NCBI GenBank assembly: GCA_002399025.1
Contig: DHCV01000038.1
Coordinates: 54,678-118,677, forward strand
Reading direction: 5' to 3'
DNA from: Bacteroidales bacterium UBA4893
GTDB taxonomy: Bacteria; Bacteroidota; Bacteroidia; Bacteroidales; P3
DNA length: 64,000 bases
Positions 33,778 through 44,224 of the stretch are shown here, in pieces; the first letter of the stretch is position 1, and the number at the start of each line of letters is the position of its first letter. The notes beneath the pieces were generated by a model, which did no database searches, had not been told where the DNA came from, and saw only the letters and a program-made list of their open reading frames with translations. The position numbers were made by a program, and so were the translations under genes.

Positions 33778-36700
33778 CTATTCTTCTTTTGCTTTTCTAC
33801 CTCTTTTTGAAGGGGCATTTTGCGCAATTAGTTCTTCCAATTGTTGTTTGTTGGCAACGAAAGCATTTCTATATTCTTTCAAACCTGTTCCTGCTGGAAT
33901 CAAATGTCCTACTAAAACGTTTTCTTTCAAGCCCAATAGGTCGTCTTGCTTAGCATTGATTGCTGCATCTGTAAGAACTTTTGTTGTTTCTTGGAAAGAT
34001 GCTGCTGACAAGTAACTCTTGGTTTGGAGTGATGCTTTTGTAATACCTTGAAGTATTTGGCGAGCTGTTGCTGGTTGAGCATCTCTGGCAACTATCTGTG
34101 CTTTATCCTTACGTTTTAGAGTAGAATTTTCATCTCTAAGTTTTCTTGCACTTATGATTTGTCCATTAACATACAGTTCACTTTCGCCTTGGTCTTCAAT
34201 AACCTTCATTCCGAATATACTGTCGTTTTGCTCATTGAACTCAATCTTATTAACAACTTCTCCTTCAAGGAAATTTGTATCGCCTGGATCATCAATCTCA
34301 ACCTTACGCATCATTTGACGTACAATTACTTCGAAATGCTTGTCATTGATTTTAACACCTTGCAAACGATAAACTTCCTGAACTTCATTAACAATATATT
34401 CTTGAACTCTCATTGGTCCTTTTACGGCAAGAATATCTGCTGGGGTGATTGCTCCTTCGCAAAGAGGTGCTCCTGCCTTAACAAAGTCATTTTCTTGTGC
34501 AAGAATTTGCTTTGAAGTAGAAACAAGATAATTACGTGTTTCTCCTGTTTTGCTTGTGATAACAATTTCACGATTACCTCTCTTAAGTTTCTTGTTGAAT
34601 GAAACAACACCATCAATTTCTGCAACAACTGCAGGGTCTGATGGGTTTCTTGCCTCAAACAATTCGGTAACTCTTGGAAGACCTCCAGTGATATCTCCTG
34701 CTTTTCCAAATGAACGAGGGATTTTTACCAAGCTATCTCCGGCTTTAATCTTCTGTCCATCTTCAACCATTAAGTGAGCTCCAACAGGAATATCATAACT
34801 CTTTAGAATTTCTCCAGTTGAATTAACAATATTGATTGCTGGGTTCTTAGCTTTTTGGCGTGATTCGATGATAACCTTATCTTGAAGACCGGTTTGGTCA
34901 TCGGATTCAACCCTAAAGGTAATACCTTCAACTATACTTTCGAATGAAATCTTTCCAGCTGCTTCAGTGATTATAACAGCGTTATATGGATCCCATTCAA
35001 CAATTAAATCGCCTTTCTTAACGTGAGTTTTGCTGCTATAATATAGTTTTGCTCCATAAGGGATATATCCTGAAGCTAAGATAGCATCAGTATTTTCGTC
35101 AATAATTCTATATTCTGCAGAACGTCCAATAACAATTTGAGAGTCTTCTTTATCTTGAGACTTGTAGTCAACAGAACGTAACTCATCAATAATTAATAAA
35201 CCATCATATTTTGCAATAATCTTGGAGCTTGTTCCAATATTACCTCCTGCAACCCCCCCAACGTGGAACGTACGAAGAGTAAGCTGAGTTCCTGGTTCTC
35301 CGATTGATTGTGCTGCGATAACTCCAACAGCTTCTCCCTTTTGAACCATTCTACCATAGGCTAAGTTACGACCATAACATTTTGCACAAACTCCATGCTT
35401 GGATTCGCATGTCAAAACGGAACGGATTTCAACTTCTTCAATTGGTGATTCTTCTATTTCCTTACAAATTTCTTCAGTCAGCTCTTCTCCAGCATGAGCA
35501 ATTACTTTTGCTGTTTGAGGATGGACAACATCATGAAGAGTTACTCTACCTAAAATTCTATCGTAAAGGGTTTGAACAATTTCTTCGTTTTTCTTAAGAG
35601 CAGTTGTTGGAATACCTCTTAGAGTACCACAGTCCTCATCAGAAATAATAACATCTTGAGCAACATCAACCAAACGACGAGTTAAATAACCTGCGTCGGC
35701 AGTTTTCAAAGCTGTATCGGCCAAACCCTTACGAGCACCGTGAGTTGAAATAAAATATTCCAATACACTTAGGCCTTCCTTAAAGTTTGATACAATTGGA
35801 TTCTCAATAATTTCAGCGCCTGTTGCTCCAGACTTTTGAGGTTTAGCCATAAGTCCACGCATACCAGAGAGCTGACGAATTTGTTCTTTAGAACCACGAG
35901 CTCCAGAGTCAAGCATCATATAAACAGGATTAAATCCTTGTCTATCCTTTGCAACCTCTTTCATTACGACATTTGTTAAATCCCTATTGGTATTTGTCCA
36001 AACATCAATAATCTGATTATATCTTTCATTGTTTGTGATAAGACCCATTTGGTAGTTAAGAACAACATCATCAACTTCCTTATTAGCCTTATCAATAAGG
36101 ATTGCCTTTTCTTCAGGAATGATAACATCACCCAAGTTGAAAGAAAGTCCTCCCTTAAATGCCATTTTATAACCTAAGTTCTTAATATTATCGAGGAAAT
36201 GAGCTGTTTCTTTTGTTCCACAAACCTTTAAAATATCTCCAAGAATATCTCTAAGTATTGTTTTCTTCAATACTTGATTAACATATCCATACTCTTCAGG
36301 AATAACCATATTGAATAGAACTCTACCTACAGTTGTTTCTATTCTCTCAGTTTTTTGCTCTCCATTCTTAGTAAAGGTTCTTCTTAGCTTAATGTTGGCA
36401 TGTAAATCAACTGCACCTTCATTATATGCTATTTGAACCTCTTCTGGAGAATAGAAAAGTTTTCCTTCTCCCTTCATCTTCCTTTCAGAATCCGAAACTC
36501 TTCCCTTGGTCATATAATATAGACCAAGAACCATATCTTGAGATGGAACGGTTATAGGAGCTCCATTTGCAGGATTTAGAATATTATGAGAGGCTAACAT
36601 TAGAAGTTGAGCTTCCAAAATTGCAGCATTTCCAAGAGGAACGTGAACCGCCATTTGGTCTCCATCAAAGTCAGCGTTGAAAGCAGCACAAACAAGTGGA

Positions 36701-38091
36701 TGAAGACGAATTGCCTTACCCTCAACCAATCGTGGTTGGAAAGCCTGAATACCTAAACGGTGAAGGGTTGGAGCACGATTTAAAAGAACAGGATGTCCCT
36801 TTAATATACTTTCTAATATTTCCCAAACAACAGGATCTCTTCTGTCAACAATTTTCTTAGCTGATTTTACTGTCTTTACAATTCCTCTTTCAAGTATTTT
36901 TCTAATGATAAAAGGTTTGAACAATTCAGAAGCCATATCCTTTGGCAATCCACATTCGTGTAGTTGTAAGTCAGGACCTACAACAATAACAGAACGACCT
37001 GAATAGTCAACACGTTTTCCTAATAAGTTTTGACGGAAACGTCCTTGTTTTCCTTTTAAACTATCTGATAGAGATTTTAATGCTCTATTAGAATCTGATT
37101 TTACAGAACTAACTTTTCTTGAATTATCAAATAATGAGTCAACAGCTTCTTGCAACATACGTTTTTCATTACGCATAATTACATCAGGAGCCTTAATCTC
37201 AATCAATCTTTTTAAACGATTGTTTCTTATGATAACTCTTCTGTATAAGTCATTTAAGTCTGAGGTAGCAAAGCGACCTCCATCAAGTGGAACCAAAGGA
37301 CGTAGTTCTGGTGGAATAACAGGCACAACTTGAACAATCATCCATTCTGGGCGATTTTCAATCCTATTGGTTGCATCACGAAAAGCTTCAACAACATTCA
37401 ATCTCTTCAAAGCATCTTGTTTTCTTTGTTGAGATGTTTCTTTATTAGCAGTATCTCTTAAATCATATGATAAAGTATCTAAATCCAATTCTTTTAGAAG
37501 AACTATTAATGCTTCAGCACCCATCTTTGCAATGAACTTATTTGGGTCCTCATCATCTAATAGTTGATTTTCTGCAGGTAAAGATTCAAGACATTCAAAA
37601 TACTGATTTTCATCTAAAAGCACTCCTTTTTTAATTCCTTCAATTTCTATCTGTCCTGGATTTACAACAATATATTTCTCATAGTAAATTACTTGCTCTA
37701 ATTCCTTTGTTTTAAGACCAAGCAATGAACCAATTTTGTTAGGGAGTGAACGGAAAAACCAAATATGTGCAACAGGTACAACTAATTGAATGTGTCCCAT
37801 TCTTTCTCTACGAACCTTCTTTTCAGTTACCTCAACACCACATCTGTCACAAATAATTCCTTTATAGCGAATTCTCTTGTATTTACCACAATGACATTCC
37901 CAATCCTTAATTGGTCCAAATATTCTTTCACAGAAAAGTCCGTCTCTTTCTGGTTTGTATGTTCTATAATTGATGGTCTCTGGTTTAAGCACCTCTCCTC
38001 TTGAGCGTTCAAGAATTGATTCTGGTGATGCCAAACTGATTGTCATCGAATTAAAATTACTATTTATTAAACTTTCTTTTTTTATTGCCAT
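33778..38091 (-). CDS. rpoC: DNA-directed RNA polymerase subunit beta'
   Basis: 1437 residues, normal for Bacteroidota. The N-terminal zinc site is CHCGKYKRIRYKGIICDRC (about residues 66-84). The catalytic NADFDGDQM, which holds the active-site Mg ion, is near 470. The trigger-loop and second zinc region includes CESKHGVCAKCYGRNLAYG (about 894-912). The C-terminus is Lys/Arg-rich (KRGRKAKEE). It forms the polymerase core with RpoB. It starts 42 bp after rpoB, in the usual order. No inteins or unusual insertions stand out beyond those of the phylum. Confidence 0.99.
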   Translation of the reverse strand: MAIKKESLINSNFNSMTISLASPESILERSRGEVLKPETINYRTYKPERDGLFCERIFGPIKDWECHCGKYKRIRYKGIICDRCGVEVTEKKVRRERMGHIQLVVPVAHIWFFRSLPNKIGSLLGLKTKELEQVIYYEKYIVVNPGQIEIEGIKKGVLLDENQYFECLESLPAENQLLDDEDPNKFIAKMGAEALIVLLKELDLDTLSYDLRDTANKETSQQRKQDALKRLNVVEAFRDATNRIENRPEWMIVQVVPVIPPELRPLVPLDGGRFATSDLNDLYRRVIIRNNRLKRLIEIKAPDVIMRNEKRMLQEAVDSLFDNSRKVSSVKSDSNRALKSLSDSLKGKQGRFRQNLLGKRVDYSGRSVIVVGPDLQLHECGLPKDMASELFKPFIIRKILERGIVKTVKSAKKIVDRRDPVVWEILESILKGHPVLLNRAPTLHRLGIQAFQPRLVEGKAIRLHPLVCAAFNADFDGDQMAVHVPLGNAAILEAQLLMLASHNILNPANGAPITVPSQDMVLGLYYMTKGRVSDSERKMKGEGKLFYSPEEVQIAYNEGAVDLHANIKLRRTFTKNGEQKTERIETTVGRVLFNMVIPEEYGYVNQVLKKTILRDILGDILKVCGTKETAHFLDNIKNLGYKMAFKGGLSFNLGDVIIPEEKAILIDKANKEVDDVVLNYQMGLITNNERYNQIIDVWTNTNRDLTNVVMKEVAKDRQGFNPVYMMLDSGARGSKEQIRQLSGMRGLMAKPQKSGATGAEIIENPIVSNFKEGLSVLEYFISTHGARKGLADTALKTADAGYLTRRLVDVAQDVIISDEDCGTLRGIPTTALKKNEEIVQTLYDRILGRVTLHDVVHPQTAKVIAHAGEELTEEICKEIEESPIEEVEIRSVLTCESKHGVCAKCYGRNLAYGRMVQKGEAVGVIAAQSIGEPGTQLTLRTFHVGGVAGGNIGTSSKIIAKYDGLLIIDELRSVDYKSQDKEDSQIVIGRSAEYRIIDENTDAILASGYIPYGAKLYYSSKTHVKKGDLIVEWDPYNAVIITEAAGKISFESIVEGITFRVESDDQTGLQDKVIIESRQKAKNPAINIVNSTGEILKSYDIPVGAHLMVEDGQKIKAGDSLVKIPRSFGKAGDITGGLPRVTELFEARNPSDPAVVAEIDGVVSFNKKLKRGNREIVITSKTGETRNYLVSTSKQILAQENDFVKAGAPLCEGAITPADILAVKGPMRVQEYIVNEVQEVYRLQGVKINDKHFEVIVRQMMRKVEIDDPGDTNFLEGEVVNKIEFNEQNDSIFGMKVIEDQGESELYVNGQIISARKLRDENSTLKRKDKAQIVARDAQPATARQILQGITKASLQTKSYLSAASFQETTKVLTDAAINAKQDDLLGLKENVLVGHLIPAGTGLKEYRNAFVANKQQLEELIAQNAPSKRGRKAKEE

Positions 38092-38133
38092 TTTACTTAA
38101 TGCTACTTGATGATTTATTGAACTAATTTTTGA

Positions 38134-41100
38134 TTAGTTATTTTCACTATTATCAAATGTAATTTCCAAACCTAATCCCCTAAGTTCATGTATTAAAACA
38201 TTAAATGATTCAGGGATTCCAGGTGTTGGCATATTATCACCCTTAACAATAGCTTCATAAGCCTTTGCTCTTCCAATAACGTCATCGGACTTTACTGTTA
38301 AAATTTCTTGAAGTATGTTAGAGGCACCAAATGCTTCTAAAGCCCAAACTTCCATTTCTCCAAAACGCTGACCTCCGAATTGTGCTTTACCTCCAAGTGG
38401 TTGTTGAGTAATTAATGAGTATGGTCCAATTGAACGTGCATGCATCTTATCATCAATCATATGATGAAGTTTTAGCATGTAGATATAACCTACTGTTGCA
38501 GGTTGATCGAATCTCTCTCCAGTTTCTCCATCATAAAGATAACATTTTCCATTCTCAGGCAACCCTGCTTTTCTCATGTATTCATTTACTTGATCTAAGG
38601 TTGCACCGTCAAAGATTGGAGTTTGGAAAGTAAGACCTAATTCCTTACCTGCCCAGCCTAAAACTGTTTCAAAAATTTGTCCTAAGTTCATACGAGATGG
38701 TACACCAAGTGGATTTAAAACAATATCAACTGGTTTTCCATTTTTTAAGAATGGCATATCTTCTTCACGAACAATCTTAGCAACAATACCCTTATTACCA
38801 TGTCGTCCTGCCATCTTATCTCCTACTTTTAATTTTCTCTTCTTGGCAATATATATTTTAGCCATTTGGACAATTCCTGAAGGCAAATCATCTCCAATTG
38901 CAGTTACAAATTGTTGTCTAGCAAAAACTCCTTGAATTTCTCTATATCTTATATTATAGTTGTTCAATAAGGTTTTAATCAAACTATTTGTTTCCTTATC
39001 AGTTGTCCATTTATTTGGATTAATGTTATTATAGTCAACAGCTAATAACATCTTTTGATTGAACTTAGCTTTCTTAGGAATTAACTCCTCATTAAATGCA
39101 GAATATACTCCTTGTGATACCTTTCCACTCAAAATAACAAATAATTTATCAACCAATTTATTCTTTAAATCAGATAACTCTTTGTCATTCTTCTCTTTGA
39201 GTTCTCTTATTATATCCTTATCCTTAGATCTTGATTTTTTATCTTTTAGAATTCTTGTGAAAAGCTTTTTATCGATAACAACTCCACTAATTGATGGTGG
39301 AACCTTCATTGAAGCATCCTTAACATCACCTGCCTTATCTCCAAAAATTGCTCTAAGAAGTTTTTCTTCAGGTGTTGGGTCTGACTCTCCCTTTGGTGTA
39401 ATCTTTCCTACCAAAATATCTCCTTCCTTCACATAAGCACCAATACGAATCATACCTTTCTCGTCAAGGTCTTTTGTAGTTTCTAAGCTTACATTAGGAA
39501 TATCTTTTGTTAATTCTTCTAATCCTCGCTTTGTTTCACGAACTTCTGTGATAAATTCTTCAACATGCACCGAGGTGAAAATATCTTCTTTAACTACTTT
39601 TTCAGAAATAACAATAGCATCCTCATAATTATATCCTTTCCATGGCATAAATGCAACTTGAAGGTTTCTTCCTAAAGCTAAAGAGCCGTTCTTAGTTGCA
39701 TATCCTTCAGAAAGCACTTGTCCCTTTTTAACTTTATCACCTTTTCTAACTATAGGACGAAGATTTATAGAAGTACTTTGGTTTGTTCTTTGGAACTTTG
39801 TAAAGAAATATGTCTTTTCATCATCATCAAAACTAACCTTTCTATCTTTTTCGTCTCTATTATATCTTATAGTTATTTTCTCTGCGTCAACATATTCAAC
39901 AACTCCATCTCCTTCTGAAATCAACAAAACTCTTGAGTCGCGTGCAACGTATGATTCAATTCCTGTTCCTACAATTGGTATTTCTGGATTTAATAGAGGC
40001 ACAGCTTGACGCATCATATTAGATCCCATTAATGCACGGTTGGCATCGTCATGTTCAAGGAATGGAATAAGAGATGCAGCAATTGATGCGATTTGGTTTG
40101 ATGCAACGTCCATCAAATCTACTTGGTCAGATTCAACAATTGGGAAATCTGCCATTTTTCTGGTTTTGATTCTATTGCCAACAAGCTTACCATCCTTAGA
40201 GATTGAGGATGTTGCTTGTGCAACTACCATATCTTCTTCTTCTTCAGCACTTAAATATATTGGATTTTCATCAGATAAGACCTTACTATTTTGTACCTTA
40301 TAATATGGTGTTTCAATAAATCCTAAGGAGTTGATTTTAGCAAACACACATAAAGATGAAATCAAACCAATATTTGGTCCTTCTGGTGTTTCAATAGTAC
40401 ATAATCTTCCGTAATGAGTATAGTGAACGTCACGAACTTCAAATCCAGCGCGTTCTCTTGATAGTCCTCCAGGTCCAAGTGCAGAAATACGTCTTTTGTG
40501 AGTAAGCTCTGCAAGTGGGTTAGTTTGGTCCATAAATTGAGACAATTGGTTTGTTCCAAAGAATGAGTTGATAACTGATGATAGTGTTTTTGCATTAATC
40601 AAGTCAGTAGGAGTAAAAACTTCATTGTCTCTAACATTCATTCTTTCTCGAATGGTTCTAGCCATACGAGCTAAACCAACTCCAAATTGAGCATAAAGCT
40701 GTTCACCAACAGTTCTAATTCTTCTGTTGCTTAGGTGGTCAATATCATCAACATCAGTCTTAGAGTTTATCAATTCAATTAAATATCTAATAATTGAAAT
40801 AATATCCTCTTTTGTTAATATATGTACATCTTCTGGAACTTTAAGATTTAATTTAGTATTAATTCTGTATCGTCCAACATCACCTAAATCATATCTTTTA
40901 TCTGAGAAAAACAACTTCTCAATTATTCCTCTTGCTGTTTCTTCATCTGGTGGTTCAGCACTTCTTAATTGTCTATATATAAATTCTACTGCTTCCTTGG
41001 CATTGTTAGCCGTATCCTTTTGAAGTGTATTAAAAATTATTGAATAATCGCTTGAAAGAGAATCATCAGTATGTAGTAAAATTGTTTGAACCCCTGATTG

Positions 41101-41955
41101 AATTATGTCTTCAACATGTTCTTCAATTAATTCAGTTTCTCTATCAATAATTACTTCTGTACGTTCAATAGAAACAACTTCTCCTGTATCTTCATCAACA
41201 AAATCTTCTATCCATGCTCGTACTACCCTTGCTGCAAGTCTTCTTCCAATGACTTTCTTTAAGGAAGTTTTATTTACTTTAACTTCTTCAGCAAGATTAA
41301 ATATCTCTAAAATATCTTTATCTGTCTCGTATCCGATTGCTCTCAATAGAGTTGTGATTGGAAGCTTTTTCTTCCTATCAATGTAAGCATACATGACATT
41401 ATTAATGTCAGTTGTAAACTCCATCCATGAGCCTTTGAAAGGAATTATTCTTGCAGAATAAAGTTGCATTCCATTAGCGTGATTACTTGTTCCAAAAAAT
41501 ACTCCTGGAGAACGATGTAATTGTGAAACAACAACTCTTTCAGCACCATTAATGATAAAGGTACCTCGAGGTGTCATATAAGGAATCATTCCTAAATACA
41601 CATCTTGTATTATTGTTTCAAAATCCTCATGCTCAGGATCGGTACAAAATAATTTTAATTTCGCTTTTAAAGGGATGCTAAATGTAAGACCTCTTTCCAA
41701 GCATTCTTCAATTGAATATCTTGGTGGATCAATAAAATAATCCAAAAATTCCAGTACGAAATTATTTCTGGCATCTGAAATTGGAAAATTCTCTGAAAAT
41801 ACTTTATACAATCCTTCATTAACCCTATTTTCAGAGTTTGTCTCAAGTTGGAAAAAATCTTGAAACGACTTTAATTGAATATCCAAAAAGTCAGGATAAT
41901 CAAAATGTTTTACTGAAGCAAAACTTACTATATTATTAGATTTATTGTGTGCCAA
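38134..41955 (-). CDS. rpoB: DNA-directed RNA polymerase subunit beta
   Basis: 1273 residues, a normal length. The rifampicin-binding region shows FFGTNQLSQFMDQTNPLAELTHKRRISALGPGG (about 455-490): the sensitive-type Q, D, H and S residues are present, so no common resistance change is seen. Other landmarks are GYNYEDAIVISE and KMAGRHGNKGIV. It is preceded by rplL with a 112-bp gap containing a hairpin at 42007-42043, and followed by rpoC. Confidence 0.99.
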   Translation of the reverse strand: MAHNKSNNIVSFASVKHFDYPDFLDIQLKSFQDFFQLETNSENRVNEGLYKVFSENFPISDARNNFVLEFLDYFIDPPRYSIEECLERGLTFSIPLKAKLKLFCTDPEHEDFETIIQDVYLGMIPYMTPRGTFIINGAERVVVSQLHRSPGVFFGTSNHANGMQLYSARIIPFKGSWMEFTTDINNVMYAYIDRKKKLPITTLLRAIGYETDKDILEIFNLAEEVKVNKTSLKKVIGRRLAARVVRAWIEDFVDEDTGEVVSIERTEVIIDRETELIEEHVEDIIQSGVQTILLHTDDSLSSDYSIIFNTLQKDTANNAKEAVEFIYRQLRSAEPPDEETARGIIEKLFFSDKRYDLGDVGRYRINTKLNLKVPEDVHILTKEDIISIIRYLIELINSKTDVDDIDHLSNRRIRTVGEQLYAQFGVGLARMARTIRERMNVRDNEVFTPTDLINAKTLSSVINSFFGTNQLSQFMDQTNPLAELTHKRRISALGPGGLSRERAGFEVRDVHYTHYGRLCTIETPEGPNIGLISSLCVFAKINSLGFIETPYYKVQNSKVLSDENPIYLSAEEEEDMVVAQATSSISKDGKLVGNRIKTRKMADFPIVESDQVDLMDVASNQIASIAASLIPFLEHDDANRALMGSNMMRQAVPLLNPEIPIVGTGIESYVARDSRVLLISEGDGVVEYVDAEKITIRYNRDEKDRKVSFDDDEKTYFFTKFQRTNQSTSINLRPIVRKGDKVKKGQVLSEGYATKNGSLALGRNLQVAFMPWKGYNYEDAIVISEKVVKEDIFTSVHVEEFITEVRETKRGLEELTKDIPNVSLETTKDLDEKGMIRIGAYVKEGDILVGKITPKGESDPTPEEKLLRAIFGDKAGDVKDASMKVPPSISGVVIDKKLFTRILKDKKSRSKDKDIIRELKEKNDKELSDLKNKLVDKLFVILSGKVSQGVYSAFNEELIPKKAKFNQKMLLAVDYNNINPNKWTTDKETNSLIKTLLNNYNIRYREIQGVFARQQFVTAIGDDLPSGIVQMAKIYIAKKRKLKVGDKMAGRHGNKGIVAKIVREEDMPFLKNGKPVDIVLNPLGVPSRMNLGQIFETVLGWAGKELGLTFQTPIFDGATLDQVNEYMRKAGLPENGKCYLYDGETGERFDQPATVGYIYMLKLHHMIDDKMHARSIGPYSLITQQPLGGKAQFGGQRFGEMEVWALEAFGASNILQEILTVKSDDVIGRAKAYEAIVKGDNMPTPGIPESFNVLIHELRGLGLEITFDNSENN

Positions 41956-42006
41956 GGTTTAAAAATTAATTAGTTAAAAAATAAGATACTATTACAAACA
42001 CAAATA

Positions 42007-42043
42007 AGGAATAGGTATTCATTGATTAGAATACCCTATTCCT
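42007..42043 (-). promoter_or_regulatory. Hairpin between rplL and rpoB, possible attenuator or processing site
   Basis: On the minus strand AGGAATAGGGTATTC pairs with GAATACCTATTCCT (one bulged base) around an 8-nt loop. A continuous U run does not follow, so it is not a standard terminator. In E. coli this same gap holds an attenuator and an RNase III site. Confidence 0.5.
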
Positions 42044-42067
42044 ATATTGATATTGAGGTGAAATGTC

Positions 42068-42442
42068 TTATTTTACTTCAACTTTTGCACCAGCTTCTTC
42101 TAATTGTGCTTTTAAAGCCTCAGCTTCGTCTTTAGAAACTCCTTCTTTCAAAGGCTTTGGAGCTGCATCAACTAATTCTTTTGCTTCTTTTAATCCAAGA
42201 CTACAAAGATCTTTAACTAATTTTACAACGTTTAATTTTGATGCACCAGCTTCAACAAGTACAACATCAAATGCTGTTTTTTCTTCTGCTGCTGGACCTG
42301 CTGCTGCTGGACCTGCTGCTACTGCTACTGCTGCTGCTGCTGGTTCAATTCCATATTCTTCTTTTAAGATATCAGCTAATTCTTTTACTTCTTTAACTGT
42401 TAAATTAACTAATTGTTCTGCAAACGCTTTTAAATCTGCCAT
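42068..42442 (-). CDS. rplL: 50S ribosomal protein L7/L12
   Basis: 124 residues. Helical N-terminal dimerisation domain (1-33), Ala/Gly/Pro-rich hinge (about 34-52, built from AAAVAVAAGPAAAGPAA-like repeats), then the globular C-terminal domain with EKTAFDVVL, KLNVVKLVK and LGLKEAKELVDAAPK. It forms the ribosomal stalk that recruits GTPase factors. It is 33 bp after rplJ. The repetitive hinge codons also create an open antisense frame, which is not a gene. Confidence 0.98.
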   Translation of the reverse strand: MADLKAFAEQLVNLTVKEVKELADILKEEYGIEPAAAAVAVAAGPAAAGPAAEEKTAFDVVLVEAGASKLNVVKLVKDLCSLGLKEAKELVDAAPKPLKEGVSKDEAEALKAQLEEAGAKVEVK

Positions 42443-42475
42443 TTTATTTTCTTTATTAAATGTTTAACAATACTA

Positions 42476-42997
42476 TTATTTTTCTGTTTTTTCCGATAAT
42501 GTTTTTAACACACCAGCAATTGTTCCTCCTCCGGACTGCAATGCTCCAATAACATTCTTTACAGGAGATTGTAATGCTGCAATGATGTCAGCAATAAGTT
42601 CAACCTTAGATTTGATATTAATCAATACATCTAAATTTGAATCTCCTAAATAGAATGATTCTACATATGCAGCTTTTAATACAGGTTTAGGATTTGTAGT
42701 TCTAAACTCCTTTATTAACTTTGCAGGTAAATTGTTGACGTTTGAAAGCATGATCGAAGTAGAACCTTGAAGAGCTGGGAAAATTTCAGAATAATCTATC
42801 CCAGATTTTTCCATTGCTTTTCTTAGCAATGTGTTCTTAACTGTCATAAGCTTAACCTCTCTACGGAAGCACATCCTTCTTAATCTTGCTGTGTCAACAG
42901 AATTTAATCCTGCAACATCAACTAAATATAAATAAGGATAATTGGATAATTCCTCTCCAATAGATTCGATTAACTTTCCTTTATCTTCTTTTATCAT
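42476..42997 (-). CDS. rplJ: 50S ribosomal protein L10
   Basis: 173 residues. It has the L10 fold with VDVAGLNSVDTARLRRMC (residues 25-42), TVKNTLLRKAMEKSG and the C-terminal helix for L7/L12 binding (AGVLKTLSEK). It anchors the stalk to 23S rRNA. It lies 25 bp after rplA, so there is no room for a separate L10 leader; any autoregulation would act inside the operon transcript. Confidence 0.98.
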   Translation of the reverse strand: MIKEDKGKLIESIGEELSNYPYLYLVDVAGLNSVDTARLRRMCFRREVKLMTVKNTLLRKAMEKSGIDYSEIFPALQGSTSIMLSNVNNLPAKLIKEFRTTNPKPVLKAAYVESFYLGDSNLDVLINIKSKVELIADIIAALQSPVKNVIGALQSGGGTIAGVLKTLSEKTEK

Positions 42998-43022
42998 ATT
43001 TCAAAAGTTTACTTGTGAAGAT

Positions 43023-43718
43023 TTACTTACTTATGGATTTTGGATCAATTTTTACTCCAGGACTCATAGTTGATGAAAGTGTAACACTTTTCACGTATGT
43101 TCCCTTTGCAGCAGTTGGTTTAAGTTTTAAAATAGTGGATAATACTTCATTAGCGTTATCACAAATCTTTTCATTTTCAAAAGAAATACGAGCAACTCCT
43201 GTATGAATTATACCATATTTATCAACTTTAAAATCAATTTTACCTGCTTTTACTTCTTGAACAGCCTTACCGACATCCATTGTAACTGTACCTGTTTTTG
43301 GATTAGGCATTAAGCCACGAGGACCTAATATTTTTCCTAAAGCTCCTATTTTAGGCATTACACTTGGCATTGTTATAATTACATCGATATCCGTCCAACC
43401 GCCTTTAATTTTTTCTAGATATTCATCTAATCCAAAAAAATCAGCTCCGGCTGCCTTAGCTTCTTCTTCCTTATCAGGAGTACAAAGTACTAATACTCTT
43501 TTTGTTTTACCTGTTCCATGTGGTAAAGTAACAATACCTCTAACCATTTGATTTGCCTTACGAGGGTCAACTCCTAAGCGAACATCAATATCAATCGATG
43601 AATCAAATTTAGTGTAAGTAATGTCTTTAACAATTTTCACAGCTTCGTCAAGAGAGTAAAGTTTAGTTAAATCGTGTTTAGCTAAAGCCTCTTTTTGTTT
43701 TTTCGAATGTTTTGCCAT
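43023..43718 (-). CDS. rplA: 50S ribosomal protein L1
   Basis: 231 residues with the usual two-domain L1 layout: TKFDSSIDIDVRLGVDPRKANQMVRG at 34-59, LPHGTGKTKRVLV, then the conserved ILGPRGLMPNPKTGTV (about 128-143). L1 binds 23S rRNA at the E site and in many bacteria represses its own operon. It is 38 bp after rplK, in canonical order. Confidence 0.98.
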   Translation of the reverse strand: MAKHSKKQKEALAKHDLTKLYSLDEAVKIVKDITYTKFDSSIDIDVRLGVDPRKANQMVRGIVTLPHGTGKTKRVLVLCTPDKEEEAKAAGADFFGLDEYLEKIKGGWTDIDVIITMPSVMPKIGALGKILGPRGLMPNPKTGTVTMDVGKAVQEVKAGKIDFKVDKYGIIHTGVARISFENEKICDNANEVLSTILKLKPTAAKGTYVKSVTLSSTMSPGVKIDPKSISK

Positions 43719-43756
43719 TTGTTGTGAAAAATTCTAAATTTATACTTGTTAAAGAT

Positions 43757-44182
43757 TTATTCTTTAACTGTTATACCCATACTTCTTGCAGTTCCTTTTA
43801 CTATAGAAATAGCTGAATCTAATGTAAAGCAATTTAGGTCAACCATTTTTGCTTCAGCAATAGCTTTAACTTGATCTAATGTAACAGAAGCTACTTTAAC
43901 TCTATTTGGTTCAGCAGAACCAGATTTAAGTTTTGTAGTTTCTTTTAATTGAACTGCTACAGGTGGGGTTTTAATTACGAAATCAAACGACTTGTCAGCA
44001 TAAACAGTTATGATTACCGGAACAATCTTTCCAGCTTGTTCCTGAGTACGTGCATTAAACTGTTTGCAAAACTCCATAATGTTAACACCCTTTGCTCCTA
44101 AAGCTGGACCAACTGGTGGAGATGGATTTGCAGCTCCGCCTTTAATTTGTAATTTAATTAATCCTGCAACTTCTTTTGCCAT
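43757..44182 (-). CDS. rplK: 50S ribosomal protein L11
   Basis: 141 residues. The N-terminal domain has KLQIKGGAANPSPPVGPALGAKGVNIMEFCKQFNA, including the conserved proline-rich turn; the C-terminal domain ends with IVKGTARSMGI. It forms the GTPase-associated centre with 23S rRNA. It starts 42 bp after nusG and heads the L11-L1 pair. Confidence 0.98.
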   Translation of the reverse strand: MAKEVAGLIKLQIKGGAANPSPPVGPALGAKGVNIMEFCKQFNARTQEQAGKIVPVIITVYADKSFDFVIKTPPVAVQLKETTKLKSGSAEPNRVKVASVTLDQVKAIAEAKMVDLNCFTLDSAISIVKGTARSMGITVKE

Positions 44183-44224
44183 TTTTGACTGTGCTTAAAG
44201 ATTATTAAAAATTAAAATAAACGA

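Noticed and set aside
42063..42467. A 134-codon plus-strand frame covering rplL.
   Set aside because: It arises from the Ala/Gly-rich hinge and the GCN codons of rplL on the other strand; it is antisense to a certain gene.
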